Below, piece by piece: positions 35,219-43,787 of a stretch of DNA of 64,000 nt. A program made the position numbers and the translations under genes. The DNA comes from Stackebrandtia endophytica (lineage in GTDB: Bacteria; Actinomycetota; Actinomycetes; Mycobacteriales; Micromonosporaceae), in contig NZ_VFOW01000001.1 in the NCBI RefSeq assembly GCF_006716355.1, positions 4,216,001-4,280,000 on the forward strand. The letters are read 5' to 3'. Within the stretch, counting starts at the first letter, position 1, and each line of letters begins with the position of its first letter. The notes under the pieces were generated by a model that ran no database searches, was not told where the DNA came from, and was given only the letters and a program-made list of their open reading frames with translations.

Positions 35219-35327
35219 CCAGGCCTTGCGGATGGGCCGATGTGAAGTCCTGTCGCAGCCGAACCCGGTGTGCCCGGTGGGGATAGTCTTGAGTGTCTAT
35301 CTATCGGGCGCACTGGGAGGCAACACA

Positions 35328-36938
35328 ATGGCGGAGAAACTGGACTTGGTATGCGGTCCGGCTGACCCGCTCCCGGAGGCGACGAAGAGCTTCCGACTGG
35401 TGGAACGACTGGGCTCCGGCGGCCAGGCCGACGTGTACAAGGCGGTGCGTCAATCCGGGGGGATCTCCTCGGCACCGGTCACGTTGAAGGTTTTTCGTCC
35501 GCAACGGGATCGGCCGTTGGAGGCGCAGTACCGCTCCTGGGACAAGGGCGACGCGGTCCACATGGACTTGGACAGTCGGGGCATCACCGGTATCTGTCGA
35601 CGTATCGACGCCTTCTACGGGCCGCCCCCGCACCGGCCCGATTCCTCGCCGGCACCGAATCTGGTTCCCTACCAGGTTTTGGAATACCTGCCCGGCAACG
35701 ACTTGAAACAGTTGATCGGCAACCGGCCGTCGCCACCGATCAACGCGGTGCCGGTGTTGCGCACGATCGCCGGAGTGCTCGATTCGATGCACCGGCCCAA
35801 CTCGCCCGACATTCACCCCACGTTGCACATGGACATCAAGCCGTCCAACGTCATCGTGATGCCCTCGGGGGAGGCTCGGGTCATCGACTTCACCGGTGCC
35901 CGCTATTCACTGCCGACCCACATGACGACGATCTCCTACACTCCGGCGGCGGCCGGACCGGAGGCGCTGGAGGGTCGGGTCGGCCCCTCCTACGATGTGC
36001 ACGGGTTCGGTTCGGTGGCGTTCTTCCTGGTCACCGGACACAAACCTCGCGTCGAGGACGGTGGAGGCGGCGGTGGCGCGTTGTACCGCGACCCGGTGCT
36101 GGAGGGCAATCCCCGGCTGCGCGACCACCTGTTGGCGTTGTTGGCCGACAATCCGCGTGACCGTCCCCCGACGTCACACCTGGACTACTGGATCAGCGAA
36201 CTGGCGACGTTGATGCGTGACGCCACCACACCCGACCTGGGGGTGGACTGGGGTAGTCGGCCGCCGGTCTCGACGACCAAACTGCCGCAACCGGCGCGTC
36301 ACGAGGAACCGGCGACCAAACCGGACCTGATCGCGGCCACCACGGAGCTGCCGAACACCCGGCGACTGGGGGAGAAGGCGTCCGCCGGAAACGTGGCGCA
36401 GGCCGCATCGGCCCCACCGGCCGGTCGCACCGCCACCATCACCGCCACCGCCTCGGTTCCGGTGGCCGCGCCCCCGGGCAACCGGTACGGTCGTGGTGTG
36501 GCCGTGCCGTCACAGCCTCGCCGTGAACCGGTCGAGCAGCATGTTCCGGCGCCGGAGCCGACGCGCAGTGAGCCGCGTCGACCGTGGACCGGGCCGGGGG
36601 GCAAACTGTCGTCCCTGTCGGGAGGCAGCGAGTTCTCCGTGGTCGGCGTGTTGTTCGCGTTTCTGTGCTGGGGCGTGTGGGCGATCGACAACTTCCGCAG
36701 CAGCATGATTACGCACGTCCTGTACTTCGTGGTCGTGTTGATCGTCGCGGTGGCGGTGTTCGCGATGGCGCGCCTGGTGGGGACGCTGGTACTGGTGCGG
36801 TTGCTGAAACGGACCAGACGTACCGCCCGGTTGTCGCACTTGGCGTCGGCGGTGTTCCTGATCGTCACCGGTATCGGATTCCTGAATCAGGTGACGTTCG
36901 TCAACGACGCGATCAACTGGTTGTCGAACATCGGGTGA
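35328..36938 (+). CDS. membrane Ser/Thr protein kinase with altered DFG
   Basis: A 536-residue protein. The kinase domain fills about residues 22-340: glycine loop LGSGGQADVYK, K54 in VTLKVF, catalytic loop HMDIKPSN (167-174) and metal site DFTG (187-190) instead of DFGxx. A Pro/Ala/Arg-rich linker (about 350-450) leads to three or four hydrophobic helices at the C-terminus, so the kinase is membrane-bound by its C-terminal end. The catalytic aspartates and lysine are kept, so activity is possible despite the altered loop. GGGAGG lies well placed before ATG 35328. Substrates are unknown. Confidence 0.88.
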   Translation: MAEKLDLVCGPADPLPEATKSFRLVERLGSGGQADVYKAVRQSGGISSAPVTLKVFRPQRDRPLEAQYRSWDKGDAVHMDLDSRGITGICRRIDAFYGPPPHRPDSSPAPNLVPYQVLEYLPGNDLKQLIGNRPSPPINAVPVLRTIAGVLDSMHRPNSPDIHPTLHMDIKPSNVIVMPSGEARVIDFTGARYSLPTHMTTISYTPAAAGPEALEGRVGPSYDVHGFGSVAFFLVTGHKPRVEDGGGGGGALYRDPVLEGNPRLRDHLLALLADNPRDRPPTSHLDYWISELATLMRDATTPDLGVDWGSRPPVSTTKLPQPARHEEPATKPDLIAATTELPNTRRLGEKASAGNVAQAASAPPAGRTATITATASVPVAAPPGNRYGRGVAVPSQPRREPVEQHVPAPEPTRSEPRRPWTGPGGKLSSLSGGSEFSVVGVLFAFLCWGVWAIDNFRSSMITHVLYFVVVLIVAVAVFAMARLVGTLVLVRLLKRTRRTARLSHLASAVFLIVTGIGFLNQVTFVNDAINWLSNIG

Positions 36939-37039
36939 CGCAGGGTTCGCCGATCGTCCGACGGCTCGAACGTGACCGGTTCGACCCGACCATCCGGCCG
37001 CCGACATCGACGGCGCACCCGGGTGGCAGGCTGTGTCGC

Positions 37040-37564
37040 GTGACCACCGATCTCGCCGCGCGCATCAACTCCGCTTCACACCTGACCGGGGAGTTCGTCC
37101 TCCGGTCGGGCGCGACCGCCACCGAATACTTCGACAAGTACCAGTTCGAGGCCGATCCCGTGCTGTTGCGTGCGATCGCCGAGGCGATGGCGCCCATGGT
37201 GGGCGATGACGTCGACGTCCTGGCCGGACTGGAACTGGGCGGAGTGCCCATCGCCGTCATGTTGTCTCAGGTGACCGGTATCCCGACCCTGTTCGTGCGC
37301 AAGGAGGCCAAGACCTACGGCACCTGCCGGTTGGCCGAGGGCGGTGAACTGGCGGGCCGTCGCGTTCTGATCGTCGAGGACGTGGTGACCTCCGGCGGTC
37401 AGGTCGCCATCTCCACCGGACAGCTGCGTGAGGCCGGTGCCGTCGTCGAACGCGCGGTGTGCGTCATCGACCGGCAGGCGGGTGGAACCGAGGCACTGGC
37501 GCAAGCCGGTATCGCGTTGACCTCGCTGTATACCAAGGCCGACCTGTTGGCCACCGCCGAATAA
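37040..37564 (+). CDS. pyrE: orotate phosphoribosyltransferase
   Basis: A 174-residue protein with the PRPP-binding motif VLIVEDVVTSGG and the upstream LAGLELGGVPIA and FVRKEAKTYGT segments typical of PyrE. It makes orotidine monophosphate from orotate and PRPP in pyrimidine synthesis. The start is GTG 37040 beginning VTTDLAARI. It stands apart from other pyr genes. Confidence 0.93.
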   Translation: MTTDLAARINSASHLTGEFVLRSGATATEYFDKYQFEADPVLLRAIAEAMAPMVGDDVDVLAGLELGGVPIAVMLSQVTGIPTLFVRKEAKTYGTCRLAEGGELAGRRVLIVEDVVTSGGQVAISTGQLREAGAVVERAVCVIDRQAGGTEALAQAGIALTSLYTKADLLATAE

Positions 37565-37675
37565 TCACGGTGAATCGGCCGCCACCGGCGTTACGGTGTA
37601 ACCCGGTGGCACCGGGCGAAACGCAGCCGCTAATCTATATATCGCCGTCTCACCGCGAGGTCCGAGAACGGCGAT

Positions 37676-37749
37676 GCGGATGTAGCTCAATGGTAGAGCC
37701 TCAGTCTTCCAAACTGATTACGCGGGTTCGATTCCCGTCATCCGCTCCA
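37676..37749 (+). tRNA. tRNA-Gly (anticodon TCC)
   Basis: The cloverleaf is complete: acceptor GCGGATG/CATCCGC, D-arm GCTC/GAGC, anticodon stem TCAGT/ACTGA with loop CTTCCAA (anticodon TCC), T-arm CGGGT-TCGATTC-CCGTC (one non-canonical closing pair), and encoded CCA. A TATATA box at 37636-37641 lies 35 bases upstream. No att-like copy of its 3' end is seen in the window. Confidence 0.96.
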
Positions 37750-37752
37750 GCG

Positions 37753-37786
37753 AAAACCCCCAGGTCAACCACGGCCTGGGGGTTTT
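37753..37786 (+). terminator. terminator of tRNA-Gly
   Basis: AAAACCCCCAGG (37753-37764) pairs perfectly with CCTGGGGGTTTT (37775-37786), ending in a T-run. It lies four bases past the tRNA 3' end and would work in both directions. Confidence 0.9.
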
Positions 37787-37837
37787 ATTGTGGACAATCC
37801 TCGCGGGCGTGCGTGCCACGAATGTGCCGAGACCGCG

Positions 37838-38419
37838 TCAGGAGGAGGTCGCCACCCCGCCGCGCAGCCACTGCGCGTTCGGTAGGTGCAGCATGATGAT
37901 CGCGAACGCCGCGATACCGACGTTGCGGAACGCGGTGTCGAGTCCGTTCCAGGCCAGGGAACGCCACATCTGGAACCACTCGCCGCCGATGGCGATGAAG
38001 CCGCCCGCGAACAACAGCAGGATCATGCCGAGGCCGATCGTGGCCATCGTCCGAGCCGTGGTGAACCCGCCGCCGGCGAGTCCGCGAAGGAGCAACACCG
38101 TCGCGATGACCAGCACGATCGCGGCGATCGACTCCCACACGATGATCCCGATGTAGCCGACATGCCACAGTGCGGGGACGTCGACGGCGTGCCACATGAC
38201 GTCGGGATCGAGCCCCTCGCCCGGTTCTCCGCCGAAGTTGGTGGTGTCCATCGCGAGGACGTGCTGCACGAACGCGAGATTGGTGTCGTAGTCGGTGATG
38301 TTTCCGAAGGCCACGAGCAGGATGTACACCGCGTTGGCTGCCACGAGTGCCGTGGCGGCGGCGGGAAGCGTGCCCAGCACCCGCCAACCGCGCACCCGAC
38401 TAAGTGGATCAACATTCAT
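37838..38419 (-). CDS. DUF2165-family membrane protein
   Basis: A 193-residue protein with four hydrophobic helices. The segments GNITDYDTNLAFVQHVLAMD after the first helix and GGEWFQMWRS near the last match the small integral membrane family DUF2165. Function is unknown. It is encoded alone on the minus strand after the tRNA terminator. Confidence 0.85.
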   Translation of the reverse strand: MNVDPLSRVRGWRVLGTLPAAATALVAANAVYILLVAFGNITDYDTNLAFVQHVLAMDTTNFGGEPGEGLDPDVMWHAVDVPALWHVGYIGIIVWESIAAIVLVIATVLLLRGLAGGGFTTARTMATIGLGMILLLFAGGFIAIGGEWFQMWRSLAWNGLDTAFRNVGIAAFAIIMLHLPNAQWLRGGVATSS

Positions 38420-38485
38420 GTTCTCGATACTATGATCGAACCTGACCTGCGCATTTGTGTTTCGGCCGAATGGATGGCTCCGCGG

Positions 38486-39202
38486 TCAGGTCGACAACAT
38501 CAGGCTGAGTTGCCGCCCCAGACGTGAGAACCCCAGCCGCTGCGCCACCGCCAGTGAGGCGGGAACCCTGGCCCGCCACTGTGGAAGCAACCCGGCCGAC
38601 AGGGCGTGTTCCACGGCCGCCGACGCCGTCGCACCCGCCAACCCGTGACCCCGGTGTTCGGGGTCGGTCAAGACACACAGGTGAGCGGCGACGCCGTGTA
38701 CTCGGCTGTAACCGGCCGCAGCGATCGCTTCTGACGAGGCGGGACCGTGCACCACGAACGCCGGAGAGTCGATGCTCGCCAGGCCACTCTCATCAGCGTC
38801 GGAGGGGTCGACGCGGGCCAGCAGCCCGGCGAGGTCGGTGGAGTCGGCTGACACCGCCACCACCCGATCGGTGTTCATGGGGGTGAAGTCGTTGGGGGAC
38901 AGGTAATCGAGGAACGCCGGACCGAGAACATCGGCCACCGGTAGGCGTCGTCGCCATTCGTCGGGATCGGTGAGTTCCACCGTGACGAGGTCGGCGACGG
39001 CTTCGGAGACCGCCGCCCCGATCGACTCGGTCGGGGCGGTGATCAATGCCGAGTCGCCCAGCCGAACCACACCGACCCACCCCGGCGGGCACAACCGCGA
39101 ACCCGAGGAGACCACTACGGTCGACCCACCGGTTCCGAATCCGATGGGGGAGTCGGCTAGGTCGGTCCATAGTGATCTGGCGGCGTCGAGTAGGTCAGAC
39201 AT
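38486..39202 (-). CDS. GNAT-family N-acetyltransferase (FR47-like)
   Basis: A 238-residue protein. The C-terminal 110 residues carry a GNAT fold with acetyl-CoA loop DPEHRGHGLAGATASAAV and LGFSRLGRQ. The N-terminal half is typical of the FR47-like subgroup in actinobacteria. Substrate is not predictable. Confidence 0.82.
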   Translation of the reverse strand: MSDLLDAARSLWTDLADSPIGFGTGGSTVVVSSGSRLCPPGWVGVVRLGDSALITAPTESIGAAVSEAVADLVTVELTDPDEWRRRLPVADVLGPAFLDYLSPNDFTPMNTDRVVAVSADSTDLAGLLARVDPSDADESGLASIDSPAFVVHGPASSEAIAAAGYSRVHGVAAHLCVLTDPEHRGHGLAGATASAAVEHALSAGLLPQWRARVPASLAVAQRLGFSRLGRQLSLMLST

Positions 39203-39365
39203 GGGCTGATCCTGTCAACCGGCGCCCGGTGACGCCACCGAATTCACGGTTTATCGCTCGTGGTGGTGGGGGCATGACGTCTCGTAGCGGTATCCGGTCC
39301 CGGTGCCGAATCGCCAACGGCACGCAGGTGAGTCCGACCTTGCCCCGACCAACCTGGGCACACCG

Positions 39366-40325
39366 CTAGCCGTGCAGCTCCAGCAACCTGGCTTCCTCCT
39401 CGGCGCTGAAACCGCGGTCCAACGGTGGCAGCCCCCTCTCCCGGTCCCACGCCAGCACATCCGCGGCGGTCACCGACAACGGCGTGGCCGGCATACCGGC
39501 GGCGCGCGCCTTCGCGGGGTCGCGTTGCAGACTCGACCAACCGGAACGCTCACGCACCAACGGAAACAGGAACGGCGCCGTCTCGGCCGGGATCGGCACG
39601 ATGTCGACGTCGGTACCGGCGGCCTCGGCACAGGTGCGGATCAAGCCCGACAGCGTGGTCGGTTCGCCGGGTCCGATCGCGTTGAACGCACCCGGGCGTT
39701 CGTCGGCCAGCAACCGGATCACCAGGCGGGCCAGGTCCCGAGAATCGGTGATCTGGGTGGGCTGGTCGGGATCGGCGGGCAGCGCGAGGCGACCGCCCTG
39801 CGCGGCACGACGCACCCAGTAGGTGAAGGCGTCCTGATTGTCGTGCGGTCCGGCGACCCGCCCCGGCCGCACGATCGTCGCGCGTTCGGCGAACCGGGCG
39901 ACGATGTCGTTCTCGCAGGCGACCTTCAAGGGGCCGTAGCTGGATTCGTCCAGTTCCTCCGTGTCGCGCCGCTCCGGGCGCAGCGGCGTCGACTCGGTCG
40001 AGCCGGGCCCGATGCCCTCGCGCTGGTAGACCGCGTGACTGGAGATGAAGAGATAGCGGCCCACCCGGTCACCCAACGCGTCCATCGCGCCGCCCACATG
40101 GCGGGGAACGTAACCGGAGACGTCGACGACCGCGTCCCATTCCCCGACGGACAGGGCCCGATAGTCGTCGGTGTCGCGGTCGCCGATGAGCCGCTTCGCC
40201 TGAGGGAAGAGTTCGGTGCCGGTCTTACCGCGTCCGAACAGGGTGACGTCCCAGTCGTGATCGAGGGCGTCGGCGACGATCGTCCGACCGACGAAGGAGG
40301 TACCGCCAAGAACCAGAAGTCGCAT
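39366..40325 (-). CDS. NAD-dependent epimerase/reductase-like protein
   Basis: A 319-residue extended SDR starting MRLLVLGGTSFVG, with nucleotide loop GGTSFVG and SSHAVY followed by SSYGPLK as the Y-x-x-x-K-like pair. It resembles NAD-dependent epimerase/dehydratase or isoflavone reductase-like proteins of actinobacteria. The frame is open upstream to 40568, but residues there are non-conserved, so ATG 40325 is used. Confidence 0.87.
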   Translation of the reverse strand: MRLLVLGGTSFVGRTIVADALDHDWDVTLFGRGKTGTELFPQAKRLIGDRDTDDYRALSVGEWDAVVDVSGYVPRHVGGAMDALGDRVGRYLFISSHAVYQREGIGPGSTESTPLRPERRDTEELDESSYGPLKVACENDIVARFAERATIVRPGRVAGPHDNQDAFTYWVRRAAQGGRLALPADPDQPTQITDSRDLARLVIRLLADERPGAFNAIGPGEPTTLSGLIRTCAEAAGTDVDIVPIPAETAPFLFPLVRERSGWSSLQRDPAKARAAGMPATPLSVTAADVLAWDRERGLPPLDRGFSAEEEARLLELHG

Positions 40326-40694
40326 GGTGGGAAATCTATCGGGTGACCGATCGTCGCCGATCCGGGCACGATAAAGGCCTGGGACGGGAGGTCTGCAGCC
40401 CTCACATCCCAGGCCATGCCCACCGGCCCGCTGTTGGAGGACCGTGCCGGTGAGTGAGGATTCGCCCCGCAAGATGCCCGGCTCGCGGATGAATCCAGTG
40501 ATCAAGTTTTCGGGTGTGGAATCGTGGGGTGGTCGATTCCACTCGACGGTTGCTGGTTGCCAGTCCAATGTATGCCTTCGAGGTCCGGCAAGACAGTCGT
40601 CGAAGGTCCTGACGGTGGCTCTCTTCGGCCAGTGGGTAATGGTCCGGAAGTTGACCTGACGGGTGAATACCGAATCGGGTGTTCACACAGAGTG
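40326..40694. other. 369-bp intergenic stretch
   Basis: Two hairpins are visible: GGCCTGGGA (40376-40384) with TCCCAGGCC (40407-40415), and CACCGGC/GCCGGTG further right. Short leftward frames exist but show no family resemblance or good ribosome-binding site. It may contain the leader of the epimerase gene. I see no supported gene. Confidence 0.4.
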
Positions 40695-41171
40695 TCAGCA
40701 GTCTTCACCATTGCGGTCCTCGGAGATGCGTTTGATGACGCGTTGTGAGACCTCGCTCAGCATCACCAGTTCCTCGGGTGTGAGCAGATCCACGAGGTAG
40801 CGGCGAACCGCCCCCAGATGCCCGGGCGCGGCGTTCTGGATCGCGTGCAGGCCGTCTTCGGTGAGCTCGACCATGGTGCCTCGGGCGTCGGTCTCGCATT
40901 CGGTTCGTCGGAGTAGGCCGCGTTGTTCCATGCGTCTCACCTGGTGGGCGAGGCGGCTGCGGTCCCAGCTCACCTGGTTGCGCAGTTCCCGGGCGCGCAA
41001 CCGGTGGCCTTCGGTCTCCGACAACACGACGAGGAGTTCGTAATCCGCGCTGGACAGGCCGGATTCTTGGGATAGTTGCCGTTCCAGGGCGGTTGATAGG
41101 TCACTTTGCATGGCGTGGAACGACCGCCAGGCGTGACTTTCCTGGTCGTTGAGCCATCGGGGTGCCGTCAT
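40695..41171 (-). CDS. MarR-family transcriptional regulator
   Basis: A 158-residue protein with a winged helix typical of MarR: LSSADYELLVVLSETEGHRLRARELR, then SRLAHQVRRMEQRGLLRR and DARGTMVELTEDG. ATG 41171 has GGTGAG upstream; an in-frame ATG three codons earlier is less likely. It diverges from the YceI gene, with two matching 17-bp operator-like sites between them. Confidence 0.9.
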   Translation of the reverse strand: MTAPRWLNDQESHAWRSFHAMQSDLSTALERQLSQESGLSSADYELLVVLSETEGHRLRARELRNQVSWDRSRLAHQVRRMEQRGLLRRTECETDARGTMVELTEDGLHAIQNAAPGHLGAVRRYLVDLLTPEELVMLSEVSQRVIKRISEDRNGEDC

Positions 41172-41190
41172 GTGTCTCACCCTACCTTGG

Positions 41191-41235
41191 TTGCTGACAC
41201 GTCAACATCTTGCTATATTTGCTGACGCGTCAACA
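41191..41235. promoter_or_regulatory. twin MarR operator candidates
   Basis: TTGCTGACACGTCAACA (41191-41207) and TTGCTGACGCGTCAACA (41219-41235) differ at one base and are each near-palindromic around TGACRCGTCA. They lie 28 bases apart (start to start) between divergent marR and the YceI gene, with TATATT in between that could be part of a -10 box. Repression of both directions by the MarR protein is the likely function. Confidence 0.75.
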
Positions 41236-41292
41236 ATGACTGAGTGCGTGTCTGGTGAACACAGGCGTGCACGAACTGAACCTGGAGGACTC

Positions 41293-41853
41293 ATGACCGC
41301 ACTTGACCCCGCACTCACCGGCAAATACAGCCTCGACACCACCCACACCCGGATGGGATTCGTCGCACGGCACGCGATGGTGACCAAGGTGCGTGGACAC
41401 TTCGCCGAGTTCGAGGGCAGCGGATACCTCGACTTCGACGACCCGACCAAGTCCACCGGCAAGGTGACCATCAAGGTCGAGAGCGTCGACACGGGCAACG
41501 AGCAGCGTGACGGGCACCTGCGCACCAACGACTTCTTCGACGCCCCCAAGTACCCCGAGATCACCTTCGCCTCGACCGGCATCCAGAAGATCGACGACGA
41601 GAACTACAAGCTCACCGGCGACCTCACCATCAAAGACGTCACCAAGCCGGTCACCGTCGACATGGAGTACACCGGTGCCGCCGTGGACCCCTACGGCAAC
41701 CAGCGCGTGGGCTTCGAAGGCAAGACGGTACTCAACCGCCGTGACTACAACGTCAACTTCAGCGCCCCGCTGGAGGCCGGCGGAATGCTGGTCTCCGACA
41801 AGGTGACCCTGGAGTTCGACATCTCTGCCGTGAAAGTGAACGAAGAGGCCTGA
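41293..41853 (+). CDS. YceI-family protein
   Basis: A 186-residue protein with YceI lipocalin-like features: YSLDTTHTRMGFVARHAMVTKVRGHF at the N-terminus, DGHLRTNDFFDAPKYPEITF and KTVLNRRDYN. YceI proteins bind isoprenoid-type molecules; this one has no signal peptide, so it acts in the cytosol as in many actinobacteria. GGAGG precedes ATG 41293. Probably controlled by the divergent MarR protein. Confidence 0.93.
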   Translation: MTALDPALTGKYSLDTTHTRMGFVARHAMVTKVRGHFAEFEGSGYLDFDDPTKSTGKVTIKVESVDTGNEQRDGHLRTNDFFDAPKYPEITFASTGIQKIDDENYKLTGDLTIKDVTKPVTVDMEYTGAAVDPYGNQRVGFEGKTVLNRRDYNVNFSAPLEAGGMLVSDKVTLEFDISAVKVNEEA

Positions 41854-41900
41854 TCCGGCCCCTGATCATCGGGGGCGAGGACGCTGTGGGCGCGTCCTGA

Positions 41901-41944
41901 CGGGAGCGGTGGCGACGACTGAGGTGAAGTCGCCACCGCTCCCG
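41901..41944. terminator. 16-bp hairpin between convergent genes
   Basis: A perfect 16-bp stem (41901-41916 with 41929-41944) and 12-base loop lie between the convergent YceI and TetR genes, six bases from the TetR gene end. No clear T-run follows, but position and strength suggest a shared terminator. Confidence 0.65.
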
Positions 41945-41950
41945 TCGTAT

Positions 41951-42592
41951 TCACCGCCAATCGGCCCGATCCAGGCCGTCGAGAATGAGATCCAACCCGA
42001 TGCCGAACTCATCGGTGTACCGGTAGCCCGAAGCGGTGCGATCGCCGATCATCTCGACCAGGTGCGGGTACTCCACGGTGGACAGGTCCTGCAGCATCGA
42101 GTCCGCCACCTCCGCGAACCCCTCGGTCTCGGTGAACGGCAAGCCGAGCTGCTGGAGGACGAACCCGTAGACGTAACTGTCCAAGAGCGACAATGCGTGA
42201 GCGGCCCCGGCGATCGAGAATCCGCCCGCCCGAAGGCAACCGATCACCGCGTTATGGTGCCGCAGGGTCGCCGGGCCGGGGTGCGCGCGGGAGTCCATGA
42301 GGCTGATCGCCCACGGATGCCGCTGCAACGTGTCGCGTATCGACGTCGCCCGTCGCCGCATCGCGGGTAGCCATTCCTCGTCGTTCGGGAGCTCGATCTC
42401 GCCGAAGACCATGTCGACCATGCCGTCGATGATCATGTCCTTGTTGCGGAAGTGGTGGTACAGCGACATCGCCTCCACTCCCAGTCGGTCGGCGAGTTTC
42501 CGCATGCTGGGTGCGCCGGTGCCGGACTCATCGGCCATGGCCACCGCGGTGCGCAGCACCTTTTCCTTACTGAGTGCGTCTCGCTGGTTCAT
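41951..42592 (-). CDS. TetR-family transcriptional regulator
   Basis: A 213-residue protein with an N-terminal helix-turn-helix of TetR type (PSMRKLADRLGVEAMSLYHHFRNKDMI) and a ligand-binding C-terminal domain of the TetR_C group. It diverges from an NAD(P)-binding protein gene with two identical operators between, so it probably represses that gene and itself. Confidence 0.92.
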   Translation of the reverse strand: MNQRDALSKEKVLRTAVAMADESGTGAPSMRKLADRLGVEAMSLYHHFRNKDMIIDGMVDMVFGEIELPNDEEWLPAMRRRATSIRDTLQRHPWAISLMDSRAHPGPATLRHHNAVIGCLRAGGFSIAGAAHALSLLDSYVYGFVLQQLGLPFTETEGFAEVADSMLQDLSTVEYPHLVEMIGDRTASGYRYTDEFGIGLDLILDGLDRADWR

Positions 42593-42621
42593 CCGGCTCC
42601 TCCTTGCCCCGATCTTGACAA

Positions 42622-42674
42622 CCTTACGCCGTAAGGGTTATCGTTCGTCTCAAGGTTGGCCTTACGCCGTAAGG
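42622..42674. promoter_or_regulatory. twin TetR operators
   Basis: The near-palindrome CCTTACGCCGTAAGG occurs twice, identically, at 42622-42636 and 42660-42674, 38 bases apart. Both lie between divergent tetR and the NAD(P)-binding protein gene. TTACGxCGTAA-type sites are common for TetR repressors. The match between the copies is seen directly; the binding protein is inferred. Confidence 0.85.
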
Positions 42675-42699
42675 TCACAATGGGAAGGGAATCAAACCG

Positions 42700-43425
42700 A
42701 TGAGCAAGACGGCGAAACCCGGTGTCGGGAAACGGATATGTGTCATCGGCGCCTCCGGGAAGCTCGGTCGCTACCTGGTCCAGCACGCACTGGAACGCGG
42801 CTGCGAGGTCGTGGGAGTGTGCCGGGAGAAGAGCATCCCCAAACTCGACGACCTCGCCGACTGCATCACGATCATCGGCGCGCACACCGACGACCGGACC
42901 GCGATCGCTCGCGCCGTCGCCGGCTGCGACGCGGTCCTCACCGTGCTGGTGCCGTGGGGCCTCAACCACTACGCCAGCGGCACCGCCCAAGCCGTACTCG
43001 ATCACGCCGAACCCGGCGCCCGACTGGTGTTCTCCTGCGGATGGCACATCAGCCGAGACGGCAAAGACGTCTACAGCAGAGGATTCAAACTGGTCAGCGC
43101 CGTGGTCGGACGCTTGGCGAAGCTGGCCCGAGTGATCGATGTCGCCGATCAGGTCGAAGCCTGCCGCCGCGTCTTCACCAGCGACACCCTGTGGACGGTC
43201 GTGCGCGGCAGCGACCTGGAAGAGGGCGCCGGTCAAGGCCTACCGGTGTGGGCCGAACACGTCGGCGACCCCATCCTGGCCAGCAACCGCACTCGACGGA
43301 TCGATTACGCCCGGTTCATGGTCGAGGCCGTCGACAACGACACCCTGATTCACCGTGCCCCCGCGATAGTCGGCCGCCTGACCCCGTCGGCGTTGGCGTA
43401 CGCACCAGACGGCCAGTCGGGTTGA
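42700..43425 (+). CDS. NAD(P)-binding (NmrA/SDR-like) protein
   Basis: A 241-residue protein with dinucleotide motif GASGKLGRYLV near the N-terminus and the Rossmann pattern of NAD(P)H-binding (NAD_binding_10) proteins. Its 3' end is the source of the 100-bp segment found again at 44261-44360, beyond the VapBC genes. Probably controlled by the divergent TetR regulator. Substrate is unknown. Confidence 0.85.
   Translation: MSKTAKPGVGKRICVIGASGKLGRYLVQHALERGCEVVGVCREKSIPKLDDLADCITIIGAHTDDRTAIARAVAGCDAVLTVLVPWGLNHYASGTAQAVLDHAEPGARLVFSCGWHISRDGKDVYSRGFKLVSAVVGRLAKLARVIDVADQVEACRRVFTSDTLWTVVRGSDLEEGAGQGLPVWAEHVGDPILASNRTRRIDYARFMVEAVDNDTLIHRAPAIVGRLTPSALAYAPDGQSG
43301..43400 (+). repeat. 100-bp direct repeat, left copy (3' end of NAD(P)-binding gene)
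   Basis: This segment is repeated at 44261-44360 with about seven differences in 100 bases, in the same orientation and exactly 960 bases away. The left copy is within the intact gene. Together the two copies flank the VapBC module. Confidence 0.92.
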
Positions 43426-43500
43426 CACCAGTTGGTTGGACGTCTGACTCCGGCCGCTGAAGCATCAAGGCGTCGTAGTAAATGATGCTATGATGCTTCT

Positions 43501-43752
43501 ATGCGTACCACCGTTTCCCTGGACCCGGACGTGGCGGCGCTCCTTCACAGGGTGATGGCCGAGACCGGGGCGTCCTTCAAGAAAACCATCAATGAGGCGA
43601 TCCGTGTCGGCCTCGGATCCAAGAGCCGTGAAGCTGTGGCTACCCGCGTCCATCGCATGGGCTCACCATCGGCGCCTCTCGATAAGGCGCTGACTTTGGC
43701 GGCTGAACTCGAAGACGAGGAAATCGTCAGGAAGTTCGAGCTCCGCAAGTGA
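43501..43752 (+). CDS. VapB-like antitoxin
   Basis: An 83-residue protein beginning MRTTVSLDPDVAALLHRVM, a ribbon-helix-helix pattern followed by a helical tail, typical of antitoxins paired with PIN toxins. Upstream, AGCATCA (461-467 of 43,000) and two TGATGCT copies (43483-43489, 43491-43497) form an operator-like set around a TATGAT box, consistent with autoregulation by the pair. Confidence 0.85.
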   Translation: MRTTVSLDPDVAALLHRVMAETGASFKKTINEAIRVGLGSKSREAVATRVHRMGSPSAPLDKALTLAAELEDEEIVRKFELRK

Positions 43753-43787
43753 TCAAATTCTGGTTATGACCAATCCTGGGGGGATCG

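Noticed and set aside
37676-37749. tRNA-Gly as integration site of a mobile element
   Set aside because: No integrase nearby and no second copy of the tRNA 3' end in the window.
40402-40686. Possible leftward 94-residue gene between the epimerase and marR
   Set aside because: No family resemblance, no good ribosome-binding site, and composition typical of chance frames.
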